DNA of 64,000 bases from the NCBI RefSeq assembly GCF_034702125.1, contig NC_085875.1, positions 18,110,225-18,174,224 on the forward strand. The letters are read 5' to 3'. A program made the translations under genes and the position numbers. Positions 1 through 13,900 of this stretch are shown one piece after another (position 1 is the stretch's first letter; every line of letters begins with the position of its first letter). The DNA comes from Engraulis encrasicolus. Lineage: Eukaryota > Chordata > Actinopteri > Clupeiformes > Engraulidae. The notes under the pieces were generated by a model, which had not been told where the DNA came from, searched no databases, and saw only the letters and a list, made by a program, of their open reading frames with translations.

Positions 1-56
<56 letters not shown>
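1..56. repeat. (CA)n microsatellite
   Basis: Pure CA dinucleotide run starting at the window edge; it may extend further left. It abuts a SINE fragment. Confidence 0.95.
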
Positions 57-57
<1 letters not shown>

Positions 58-262
58 AGTGTGGTGTGGGAGTAATTAACCAGTGTTCTCCCCCATCCTC
101 CTTCATGACTGACATACCCTGAGCACGGTACCATCCCACCACACTATTTGGGGCTGCCGCCTTGCACGGGTGAGGCATAAATGCAATTCCGTTGTGTGCA
201 ATGAGCACTGTGTGCTGTGGACCACTGTGTCACAATGACAATGGGAGTTTCCTGGGTGGGCT
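57..262 (+). mobile_element. SINE, 3' part only
   Basis: This stretch matches, nearly base for base, the 3' two-thirds of the complete tRNA-derived SINE at 53895-54211 (shared landmarks: CAACCAGTG-like start, CCCTGAGCA, CACGGGTGAGGCATAAATG, CACAATGACAATGGGAGT). The tRNA-like head is missing, replaced by the CA run on its left. No target duplication can be read. Confidence 0.8.
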
Positions 263-3110
<2,848 letters not shown>

Positions 3111-3115
3111 ACTAC

Positions 3116-3248
3116 CTCCTCTTCCTCCTCTGCGGGCTTGGCTAGTGTTGTCCAGAGTATACGGGCTGCCTCTTTCAGGGCAGCCAGATGCTGTTGGCTC
3201 CCATAACCATCATCACCACCCTGGAAATCTGACAGACATGCAGGCAGC
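3116..3248 (-). other. Possible 5' untranslated exon of the HEATR5A-like gene
   Basis: The segment is bounded on the minus strand by a pyrimidine-rich acceptor (GTGTGTCTAG|GCTGCC) and a donor (GAGGAG|GTAGTGG). It is open in one frame (AALKEAARILWTTLAKP followed by a glutamate run), but it lies upstream of the HEATR5A ATG and that frame meets TGA before it. It is best read as leader sequence with an upstream ORF. A coding exon of another gene is not excluded. Confidence 0.35.
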
Positions 3249-3252
3249 CTAG

Positions 3253-5607
3253 ACACACACACGGCAGAGGAAGAAAAGCAAAGAAACAAGGGTGATTTTT
3301 TTTTAAAGGACACAGAAATAGGATCGTCTAAATTTAGTCTGTGAGAGATGGCATGGTTTTGCGGACACACACACAGTGCAGAGAAGTATCTTGAGAAAAG
3401 GGATCAGACTAGGACATAATCTGACAGACAGGAATTGATACATCTTGAAGAACCTGCCTGAACCCCCCTTTTCAGGCTAACTTGGAGTCAGCCAAACTAG
3501 ACAGCTTAGTAGATCTAGGCATAGCAGACAGGCAAGATAAGCAGTCACTTTGTGTAGCTGAAAGGAGGCACAAAGGAGTTGTGAATAATTCAGTATCCCT
3601 ACTATCCCCTCCCTTGGTGTCATTCTGGACGCCTTTTACTTTAGTAAATAAGTTCTACAAAGGATGGCACAAGCGACGTCGACGACGACGCCAATGCATA
3701 CCGGTATTCTAGTTCTAGCTTGTTACCCTAAAAACTGCAGTCAACAACCTTGAGCAACTCGTCTCCGCCTAGTTTAGCCACCCTATCAAACATTCATATG
3801 CGGGTTTTCTGTGGGTCCTTGGCTCCTTCTAAGCACTCCAGCTAAGTTAGCAGCGGCCACAGTGCTACTGAGACATTTCATCAGATCGTACTCACAGGGC
3901 CAGACTCCACTTTTTGCGGCATTACTCCAAAGAGCAAGAATATACTCAAGAACAAACAATAAAGTGCTAGCTGGGTGACAACAGGCGTCTGGTCTAGTGC
4001 ACTAGAACCCTTGGTTGCATGTGATCATGCGGAGAAGAACCTCCTGTCCTGCCTGCTGTGCTGGGAGGACCACCAAACTTTTGTTCCCCCCACAGGCCCA
4101 CACAAACTGACTGGTATACGGAAAATGCATGTAGAATATATTGTCTCATGCCCAAGTCTTTCACACCACAGGTCTCAGTACTGCATCCCATCAACTGTAC
4201 TTGTGCCACGTAACGTAAAAGGTGTTTAGCCAGCTAACAAACATTACTAAAGACGAGCCATGTTAAATCACTCATGCAGCTACGATTAACCTCATCAAGT
4301 TAAAACATCATGATTTGTCAAGTCTGAAACAAAAACACAAGAAAGAGCACCAAGCAAAGATGGTCATGAAGCCTACATACGAGTCTTTCTAAAGGAACAA
4401 CAAAATAGTTTTGTTTCGTCCACAAAGCACTGACGTTTGATGCCGCTAAAACCCGCTAACGATGGCAGCCCATTTCAAATTCACAATACAAAAAAAGACT
4501 TGCTCTGTATGTATGGGCGATTGTTAACTTTTCTGTGGGCTGTTTTTGTGGGACCCATTCACTTCTTGTTGTCAGACAAGACATTGAAGCAGTCGGTCTT
4601 GTTGAAATACGGAGACCCTTGGCCAGACTAGCCAGCTAACAACTCAGATCCACAGATGACATTACACAGGGCTAACTTAAACGGGCTAGGGATCCACAAC
4701 CAACTTAGCAGAGTAGCCTACTACAGCCAGCTTTATGTGAGACCGATATAAGCCCACCGGCGAGAACTTGAAAAGCTAATAAATGAGCATGTTACCTTGC
4801 ATTGGATCTTTCGCTCCTTTGTATCAGCTTCCATCCATTTGGAGAGGTACCGGTGTGTTTGCTAATGTGGATAGTTCTAGCGGCAGCTGCCACCGTGTCG
4901 ACTGGTCAGAAGGGAGACCGACCCTCAGTGGGATCGACTCTCGCAGACGCGTCGAGTGTCTACTGGAGGTAGTGAACTACCCACCAGTTCGTGGGTCAGG
5001 ATCCCCGAACTTGAAAACATTCACCAAACAGTACAATTTCTTTCCGAAAAATAAATTTATTTATAAAGACCGTGGCTGCTACATGTGGTGTCATGTGTTC
5101 GTGGAGACTATTCCCATTTAGCTGATAGAAATAAGCATGGGTCTCAATAAATTCAACACAAATATTTCATCAAAGCAAAGGGACCCCAACTCGTGTCTCA
5201 CACCAAAGGTAAGGACAACTCAGCCATGCCCAAATGACAATTATTGAACTGTCTGATGGATGGATGGATGGCTGGATGATGCATGGAGTAGATTTCCACA
5301 CACAATCATTCTCATCCACAATTTTTGAAGGGAAAGAGCGCCATCTGCTGCCTAGAAATGTTGTTCAGTGTAAGTATGGCATATCACATTTTGAGAAGTC
5401 TGTTAAACTGGTTGTTGTTCTACCTTGTTTGGAAAAAAAAGGAAAACCAATATACACACAACTTTTTCCCAAATACGAAAGCTTCAAACATCAGGTTTGC
5501 TATTCATTATTTTAAAAATTATGCGAAATTACATTACACAAAAAAATTCTCAGATACTGAAAAGATATTAAGAATTCGAGTCACTGCAATTCGCAGAACC
5601 TGAGTTG
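3253..5607. other. Intergenic interval between HEATR5A-like and DTD2-A
   Basis: No supported gene seen. It contains a short GGAT tetranucleotide run near 5257-5276 and a relatively CpG-rich patch at about 4840-5000, which could include the HEATR5A promoter or first exon on the minus strand. That promoter assignment is inference from position only. Confidence 0.4.
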
Positions 5608-6466
5608 TTAGAACTTAATAACATGAGTGAGCGGATCTTCTGCATTCAGGTACATGTTCTGTTTCTGGCCATATACACCACACTGGACGACACATTTAGC
5701 CTCCATGCTTTTCTTCGAAGATGCCACCGCTTTCTCACACTGTGTCACAAAATTCCTGTACAGCCGTATTCCTTTTGAGGCATCGATTTTCTCTGAATAC
5801 TCAAACTGTCCATTTTTCAACGTTCCTGACAGTGACTCCTGGGGAACAATGATAACATTCCCAGGAAGATCAAGCACCGACGTTGGTTCTCCTTCTTTCA
5901 CACGGAACAACTTGACCCCCAGCAACACTTTCACTAGAGACAAAGGGAATCCAATTGCTTATGAGGTCATTTATTTTCACGGGTATTCATAGAAAGTCAC
6001 AATTCATTTCAAAATGACATTCAATTTTTGACATTTGATCTCCAACTTACCCATTCTTGGTATAATGTCTTCTGTGGCATCTTTGAAGAAACTCACATAT
6101 ATCACCAGACCAGTATTTATCTACAAAACAGAACACCGAATGTGAAAACGCTGCGTTTTTTTCCAGAGATTTTTACTCTATTCCACAGGGGAGGTCAATC
6201 TATTCAACTTCATAAAAACCACTAGTACATCAAATAATGTGAGAGTGATTAACAAAAAAATACACAGTGACTTAAAGGAGTATATAATATGCATCCTTCC
6301 TCCTGCAAAATGCCTTACCCTTGTGAAACTGCGACGGGGACGGGCGGCATTGGACGATTTTGTCTTCTCAAGTATGCAGTCAGTACAGACTTGCAAAACT
6401 GTCCTTGCTTTCAAAGGTCTGGACTTTTCCCTCACTGGCGGGCCATTACCTGAAATAATCTGGGGC
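5608..6466 (-). CDS. dtd2: DTD2-like D-aminoacyl-tRNA deacylase, copy A (start unclear)
   Basis: Exons 6466-6319, 6120-6051 and 5933-5608 are in phase. DTD2 (also called ATD) hydrolyses mischarged aminoacyl-tRNA in the cytosol. The family marks are ARTVLQ at the N-terminus, TGLVIYVSFFKDATED in exon 2, VLDLPGNVIIVPQESL (the P-Q-x-x-L signature that separates DTD2 from DTD1's SQFTL) and C-terminal DPLTHVIKF. The family's Gly before Pro in that last motif is Asp here. The ATG homologous to the copy-B start is present, but it is out of frame because exon 1 is 5 nt longer beyond it, and the ATG frame stops after four codons. Reading frame could instead enter through acceptor CAG|GCCCCAG at 6466 from the exon at 7057-6894, which splices in phase and holds in-frame ATGs. 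So this copy has either a new N-terminus or a lost start. Confidence 0.75.
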
Positions 6467-6613
6467 CTGAAACATCAATGCAGTAAAGTCAAGTCAAATC
6501 AAGTGTATTTTGTCAAAAATCTATGCAACAGGGTTAGCAAAGAAGTTTGAAATTGCATTTGACCAGTCTCCAATGTGCAATTAAACTAAAACATAAGACA
6601 TTGACGATAATGA

Positions 6614-6635
<22 letters not shown>
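6614..6635. repeat. (TC)n microsatellite
   Basis: Short TC run followed by CACA repeats, upstream of DTD2-A. Confidence 0.9.
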
Positions 6636-6644
<9 letters not shown>

Positions 6645-6893
6645 TCACACACAGCAATAAATGTGAGTCAATGTACGTTGTGAAAGTTGACTGATATGGG
6701 TGGTAGAGACTAGAGACATAGTAAAGGGAACTAAGCTATAGTTTAGAAAATACCAGAGGCAGACGTCGTAGGTTCAGAAAGTAAAAGGCTCATTATTGAA
6801 ATCACCTGTGCTGAAAGCACACAGAAAATGGAAATGCATGGCAGGAGTTTTATTTTCTCAATCCGGTTTGTCCATTTCTGAAAAATAACTTAC

Positions 6894-7057
6894 GTTTTTG
6901 AAGGTCTTAATGCGCGGGGTGTGCCGCCACTTATTTTGATAATCTTCTGCTGAGGAGGTCCAGCACTGTCCAGAGGAGCGCTCCTCTTCAAAGGCATACC
7001 AGGGGCCAACCTCAGCACAACCATAGCAGGCTTTGTGGTTACAGTTGGATTGAGGAC
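6894..7057 (-). CDS. Exon-like segment, possible 5' exon of DTD2-A
   Basis: Acceptor GTCTCAG|GTCCTC at 7057 and a strong donor AAAAAC|GTAAGT at 6894 bound 164 nt open in frame 0 (NPTVTTKPAMVVLRLAPG, then a basic proline-rich tail). It would join the DTD2-A exon at 6466 in phase, giving a continuous frame. A second frame is also fully open, so coding status is uncertain. The 5' part is duplicated at about 7639-7700. No domain recognised. Confidence 0.35.
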
Positions 7058-7845
7058 CTGAGACGAGGAAGGACTTGAAAGAGAGAAGAGCATTAAAGAG
7101 TTTAGAGTTTTTAAATACTTTTTACACTGATAAAGAACTGACTGAAAAATCATGTCTACTGTATATCATTCAAAGGTCCTACTGTGAAGTTTTGAAATGG
7201 ATACGACATAGGGCCAAAACATACCAAGGCGGAACGGAACGGTCGCAGGACGGACGCGGTCTTTCTGCTTAGTTTTGGCCGGCGTGCTTTTCTCTGCCTT
7301 GCACACTGACAGCGTCGGCGTGCGCGGCCAGTCCTATTCAAAACCCTAGCCACAGCCAAAGCTAGCATGCTACTTTGCCATTCATTTGAATGAGACACCG
7401 CCGGTCGCCGGCGTGAAAAATACGCTCGAGTTCTATTTTCCAAATGCAGCGCGGCGCGGAGCCGGCTCCCGCGCCGCTGACGCCCGACTACCGCCTGTTG
7501 GTGTGTAAGGACAGATAGGTTTCAATGTATTTTCACCGACGCCGGTAAAAAACGCGGCCGTTCCGCGACGCTTTACCGCCTTGGTGTGTCAGACCCCATA
7601 GTGTAAATAGGATCAGTCACCTGGGAAGAGTCTTCAGCACAACCATAGCAGGCTTCGTGTTCACAGTTGGATTGGGGACCTGACTCGAGGAAGGTCTTGA
7701 AGAGAGAAGAGCATTTGACACTTGTTTTTAAATACTTGTTACACTGATAAGGAACTGACTCCAAAATCACGTCTACTGTATTGTCATTCAAAGGTCCTAC
7801 TGTGAAGTTTTGCAATGGATACGACATAGTGTAAATAGGATCAGT
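7018..7845. repeat. Direct duplication of about 200 bp
   Basis: About 7018-7210 and 7639-7840 are near copies (shared ACAACCATAGCAGGCTT, TACACTGATAA, TCAAAGGTCCTACTGTGAAG). The first copy is followed by a miniature element at 7211-7597. The second copy abuts the 3' end of THAP/GIN gene A. Confidence 0.8.
7211..7597. mobile_element. Miniature element, Harbinger-like
   Basis: Terminal inverted repeats share ACCAAGGCGG at both ends (7229 region and, reversed, 7577-7586). The flanks carry the 3-bp duplication ATA, and the empty-site sequence GACATAGTGTAAATAGG survives in the neighbouring duplicate at about 7825. The interior is GC-rich and has no ORF. The 3-bp A/T-rich target fits the PIF/Harbinger superfamily. 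Confidence 0.65.
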
Positions 7846-7992
7846 CACCTGGCTTGGAGTACAGCACCGCGTTGTACATCTTTGACAATGGATTGAATTG
7901 GAATAGGTCTGGCTGGTATTTGAAAAGTAAATGTCTTCTTCCCTGACGGGACATAAGGCTTCGACGATCTGCCTTCATCTGGTTTTTTAATG
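7845..7992 (-). CDS. Gene A last exon (C-terminal tail)
   Basis: Acceptor CCTCCAG|CATT. The frame gives a Lys/Pro/Ser-rich tail (SIKKPDEGRSSKPYVP, later ARPIPIQSIVKD) and ends at TGA 7845-7847. A GT lies just before the stop (CCAG|GTGA), so further splicing is possible, but the phase-2 junction to the next acceptors meets stop codons. Confidence 0.55.
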
Positions 7993-10900
7993 CTGGAGGT
8001 AAATATATATATATATATTAAAACAACATTGATTGGTGCAGCACACGCCACCAGAAAAAATGTTGAAGGTTTGTAAAATGTTGTCTTCCAGTACAAAGTC
8101 CTAATGAGAAATAGTATAACAAACAACTTCAATACAGAGAATGCTGTATTGGTTCCCACTTCGATAAACAATTAGATAGATATATTTTATTTATTTATTT
8201 TGTCACTTTATTGACCAGTGCCCACCTTAAAGCCGGGATCGGGCTAAGAGGTTCGTGATCACTGCCCTCTGGGCTGGCCAGATTGGCAAATGACTCTTCT
8301 GGCTGTGGGTCAGGGGGGTTGCGCGTTGGGGGGTTGCGCGTTGGAGAGCACACCTCACACTTCTCCACCCACCAGCGCACGTCAGCCTTCAGCGATCCCC
8401 AGTAGAAGTGCTTGGAGATGAGCTTGATGCACTTATTCGCCTCCAGGTGGTTCATGTTGTTGTGGTATTCTGAGAGCGTAGCATGGACCTCCTCTCTGGT
8501 CCTCAACACTTTGCGTCGGTTTTTCTGGTTTCTGACGAAATAGAGGACGCCATCTGGAGCATACCACAGATAAAAAAAAATGATATATATATTTTAAAAA
8601 GGGTTGTTTTCCTTGTGGTAAATCTAAGTATGTTAGTTAATTACAGTCCAATGCAAAGTATACAGTCTTCGGTGTACATTACATCTTCATACACATCTTT
8701 GTCATCTCCTCGACCCAGGACATTATGTTCCTGCCAGCATACATAGTCTTAGTTTGGAGTAAGAAAGCACACAATATATATGGATTTTGGTTGAATCCAG
8801 AGGATCCTGGCTGACGTTATTTGTGAAAATCACCACATGACACATTAAACTGAGCTGTAAAAGCAAAACAGCAGTGATTCTCACACCAGCTGAATCATTA
8901 ACTAGAAATGCACTCTGCCAGTGCAGACCTCCGCCAAGGAAGCTGTTTGATAGAACATTTGACTATGTTACACCCTATTTTTTTTTTTCAATTCTTTCGG
9001 TCTTCTTTTTGTGGAGTTAGAAACTGGAATGTCAAAATTTGCCCTGTCCTTCAGCTCAATTTGCGGTCACTAGGGGTGTCTAGATTTCCAGGCAAACAAT
9101 GGTGAAGAATCTTTAAAAAAAAAAAAAAAAAATCCTGGTTCCGGATCGTGATCAGGATCACCACTAAAATCTTGTTCCTTTTGTCATTTCCAATAACTTC
9201 ACAATGTTTCATACTTTTTGAGTTATCCTGCTGACTAAGACAAACAGACAAACAAACAGAGAGACAAACCAACATGACAGAAAACATAACCTCCTTGGCA
9301 GAGGTAAATACAATAAAGAGGTTTGACATACCATTTACAGCAAATCCTTTACAGTGTCTTCGTAGTGTGTTTCTCTCTACGCCATTCAGTCCTGGAGGAT
9401 AGTCTCCGGATCTCAAGAACTTGTGCACAGCATCGTATTTCCCAAAAAAGGTGCTCCGGGTGTTTTCCAAGCTGCTTTCAACATCACAGCCACCTGCGCC
9501 CTTTCGTATGTGGAAAGCGGTGAAAAATTGGTTAAATATGTGATATCATTGGACAATATCATAGACAAAACTGAAAACACTAAATGTCATATATTCAGCC
9601 TTTTCTGCATACGTTTAAACTAGCCACTATCTTAGTACAGGATTTCTATGTTTTGGTATGTGGTTCTTCACAGTATCAGTACAGATATTGCTTTGCTGCT
9701 ACCTGAAGGATGACTTGCATATCGCATTGTCACTAACTGGTATTCGGTCAAGCAACATTATTACACCTGTATAACGATGGGAGTGACCGAACTAAATGGC
9801 ATATCTCCTCCAGGGGTAGACAAGGCAACATCTCATGCTCTAGATCCATGAGGTAAGATTTTTGTGGATACAAAAATTGACTTTACTCGCCATACCTCCA
9901 CAGGTGAATTTCCAAGCAACAGAGTGGGAACGGAGTGGCTTTTCAGCAGCTTTTCTCGGCTCTTGAACTCAAAGCAGTCCTCAGTGAAGTGGACACTACA
10001 GACCACTGATCTAGTGGTTGGGGACCAATTGCTTCTCTGTGTGTTTTTGGTCCACTGGCTGACCAACTGAGGATCATCAAATGGAAACCTGTGTATGCAT
10101 GCAAAAATGCCCAGGTCATACGATGTAGCATTATGTACTTACACTGCATCACAGTGCTAGTTTTAGGTCAATATCAGTCCAAGAACAACTATTACCAATT
10201 TTTCACACGTGTATCACTGCCCACTTTTTAGGCACACCTGTCCAACTGCTCATTGACACACATTTCTAATCAACCAATCACATGGCGGTAACTCAATGCA
10301 TTTGGGCACATAGACATGATTAGTGATGGCAAAATGAGGCCTCCTGAGGGTTTCAAGCCAAAAAGTTCCCCAAATGGTTAATTTCTCGAAGCCTCAATGA
10401 ACAGTTCTTGCTGGCGCCATCTGCCGTGCAGTGCAATGGCACAGCAGACATTGATTTCATTTAAAATTGTATTTGTATCCGTTTCAATAAATGTGATAGG
10501 GTGTGTGTATGGAATTGACATGCGGAGTGTTTCACAATCACTCAAACACATGATAAGTTTTACGCTGTCCCTGTGGTCTCGTGGGAGTGAGAGAGCATCA
10601 TTTTGTGGAACTGAGAGTGAATGGCCGTAAACACAATAGGACAATGCATGGCATCCAATTAAACGTACAGGAAAGAAACGTAATGTGTATGTAATGTGAT
10701 GTGAATGATATTTACGAGTGTCCCTTGAATTACATTTCAATCACCTGTTCACTACTCGGATTCAAACTTACAATGTAAACAGTGGCACTCTGTCCCCTTC
10801 AACACTTGCCCAGACTGGCAGCTGAATTCATCGTTTACTTTAACAGACAGCTACCCTAAGTAATTAATCATTAGTTAGTATAATCACACTGTCAGGTTGC

Positions 10901-13900
10901 GACTGCAAGGATTGGAACCTATGATCGTGTGATTGCTGGTCGAGCAGCTTAACCGCTGCGCCAGGCTCCTCAACACAGTTTGCTTTGTTTCTCATCATGT
11001 AGTCAACAGCAGCCAACTTGTAAACACTATTAAAATCAGCACAAAACCTATAATAAATAAAACATGGCTGCTCTTGTATTTAGCTGCCGACTGAACTGCT
11101 GTCCCACTTTGTATGGCAAGGTAGGACTAAAGCAAATGTCCACCTCGTCTTTGAAAAGCATCTCACTTTGAAAGTCTACTTCAAAAGGAAATTGAGGAGG
11201 TGCATGCCATATTTGGACATTTGGGTCATTCTAAGAACTGAATTTATTTTATGGTGGAACCAAATCACAGTTCCTACATACCCTCAACACACACAACAAA
11301 ATGAAACGGCCATGCTCCTCGGAAAATGTGAGGCCTCGGCTGGCATTGTCGCATGTTTTTTACGTTGACGACGCACGTGTCGAAGCAAGGTCTCATATTT
11401 TACGACCACTTTTGCTCGACGTAGGCTCTGTGGCGTCGCTTCAAGTTTACCATCACTACACATGATCAAGACGACCTGCTGCGGTTCAAACTGAGCAAAC
11501 GAGGACAAAATGACGTGCCATGGTTGTTCCCGTCAACAACCATGGTATGGTGTAGGACTTTTTATTCTCATCTTTAGTTGAGATGTTCTTGAGCAAGTAA
11601 TTTAACCCAAATTTGTACATGCCATTGTACCTAAAAACTGTAAGTTGCTGTGGAAAACATTTGACAAGTGAGTTATGATGCCAGCCTTTTCTCTCTCTTG
11701 ACAAAACAGAAGCCTCCTTTTTGACCAGCTAAACTGAAATTTCGCCAGCATTTGGCTGGCTGACAGGTGTTAATTTATAGTCCTGAATGCAATATTTAGG
11801 AATGACTTTAAAAATGTGCTGTTGTTAAGACATCATGATCTGCTTACCGGTGAAAGCTCAGACCCAAGCTTCTCTCTACCGGCCCGTTGAAGTTGTTGCA
11901 ACCATTGACAGAGCAGTGAAAGTTCCGCCTTGAATCGTCCCTCGCCAGACACCGCTTGCAGTTGCCAACCCACATTCGCACATCCTTCATCATGGTCCCC
12001 CAGAAGAAGTGGAAAGCAATTTTGCCCGTGGTGTGTTTCACACCGTAATGACCACTGTTGTCGTGAAATTGTCGGAGCACTTCATTGACCTGTGTTCGGC
12101 TTCGAAGCACTCTTCGCTGTCTGTCTCCGTAACGATAAAACAGAACGCCGTCTGCACAGGAGGAAATTGGGATTGCCAATAAGCAACACATTTGGTTCAA
12201 AGTGAGAGCAAGCAGTGGGCCCCAAGGGGGGAGTCACAGGGAGAAGGGGGCCATTTCATAAAATGTTGCGATATACTTTCATATACAGTACATATAACAT
12301 TACAGACATTGGTGGTAATAGTATTTGCTTTTATGGCAAGGTGTTGAGAAGGATAGAGCGAGGCGGTGCTTAGTTGCCATTTGGGGGCATTAGTCCATTC
12401 AATTTTTTAATACTATATTTCTTCAAAAAGGTTGAGAACCACTGAACCACTGGGAGCCACTAGTTGAATACAATGCCAATGGTGTTGGTGTACAATACCT
12501 TCCAAAAAGAATTTCTTTGTCAGCCTCCTAATGGTCATCTTCAGGGTCTTTGTAGCTTCCTTTGGATACGTGTGGGTGGTCAGGAACTTCTCCACTGCAT
12601 CATACCTAAACATACAAAGCGGATTCCAAAAACGTTGGGACACTTGGTGTTTTATGAATAAAATCAAAATAATGTCATTTTCAAAACATTCAATCTGTTA
12701 ATAAGATTTGACAATTGAACAAAGACAACATATCAGTGGTGAAATCCAAGCAGAATTTTTGTTTTCAGGAATATATGTGCTCATTTAAAATTTCACCCTT
12801 GTAACAAATCCCAAAAAGGTTGGGATAGGGCCAATAAAATGCTTTTAAAGTTGGATAAGACAAAAGACAAGACAAAGGAAGAAACTTAGTTAAATACTTT
12901 GTCTGATGACGTAGTTTTATATACATATATATATTTATTTATTTTTTCTGAGTGAGACATGATTTCAGCAGCTCAACTGATAGGTGTGTTCCTTAATATC
13001 TGGCATAGCCTGACTGCAAGCTGATCATTTTATCACCTGTTAACTCCTATGATGTAACCACACTGTTAGAACATAGTAGAGAATGCAATTTGCCATCCTT
13101 ACGTGCAATATCTAAAGGTTGCACTCCAAAATATAATACCTTGGTGGCTATGTATGCTGTTTCAAATTGGTTAATATCATTCAGCATTCATTTTAACACT
13201 CTACATAAGTAAGAAGACCATAAACCAAGGTGCTACTGCACCTCCTTACCATCATATACGCTGTCTTTCAGATTGATCGCTATATCAAGCTGAAATATTC
13301 ATCCTCTGTGTAACCTGGAGAGTGCATGACTCCAGCGTTTTAAAAAAGGATAAAATATTTTCCATTTGGTAATCAGAGGACAGTTTCACAAGTCTCCTGG
13401 GTCGATCTACAATTGTACTTGCCTCATGCAACACTATTAAATGTCTGCATCGTGTGCATTTACCAAGTGTTGTGTTTATGCTCATTTTTTCCAACAGCTG
13501 TCATTTTTCAAGTGTCATTGTATGCTTATTGCCAATGGGTATTTCATGATTGATCTCGTAACTCATACATTGACTTCACATAACCCTACATTACAGACAT
13601 GGGCGTTATATGCCTGCAATTTTGATAATTCAATCTTTCTGTGTAATAGATCAGTAATTAGTCCCTCAACATCTTCGCTTCTGAGTGACACAGCCTCTCT
13701 GTAATGGTCTTTCATTTATGCAACCATATTGGCAGCCAATAAAGTTCCTTTTATGATGTTCTTAATTGTGTTATTTTTTAGAAATATCTAACTATTACAA
13801 CATGTCCCAACTTTTTTGAGATTTGTTGCATGGACCATTTTTTAAATGAAAACATATTTCCCTCAAATCAATACTTTTGTTGGCTTTAACAGTTGATATG

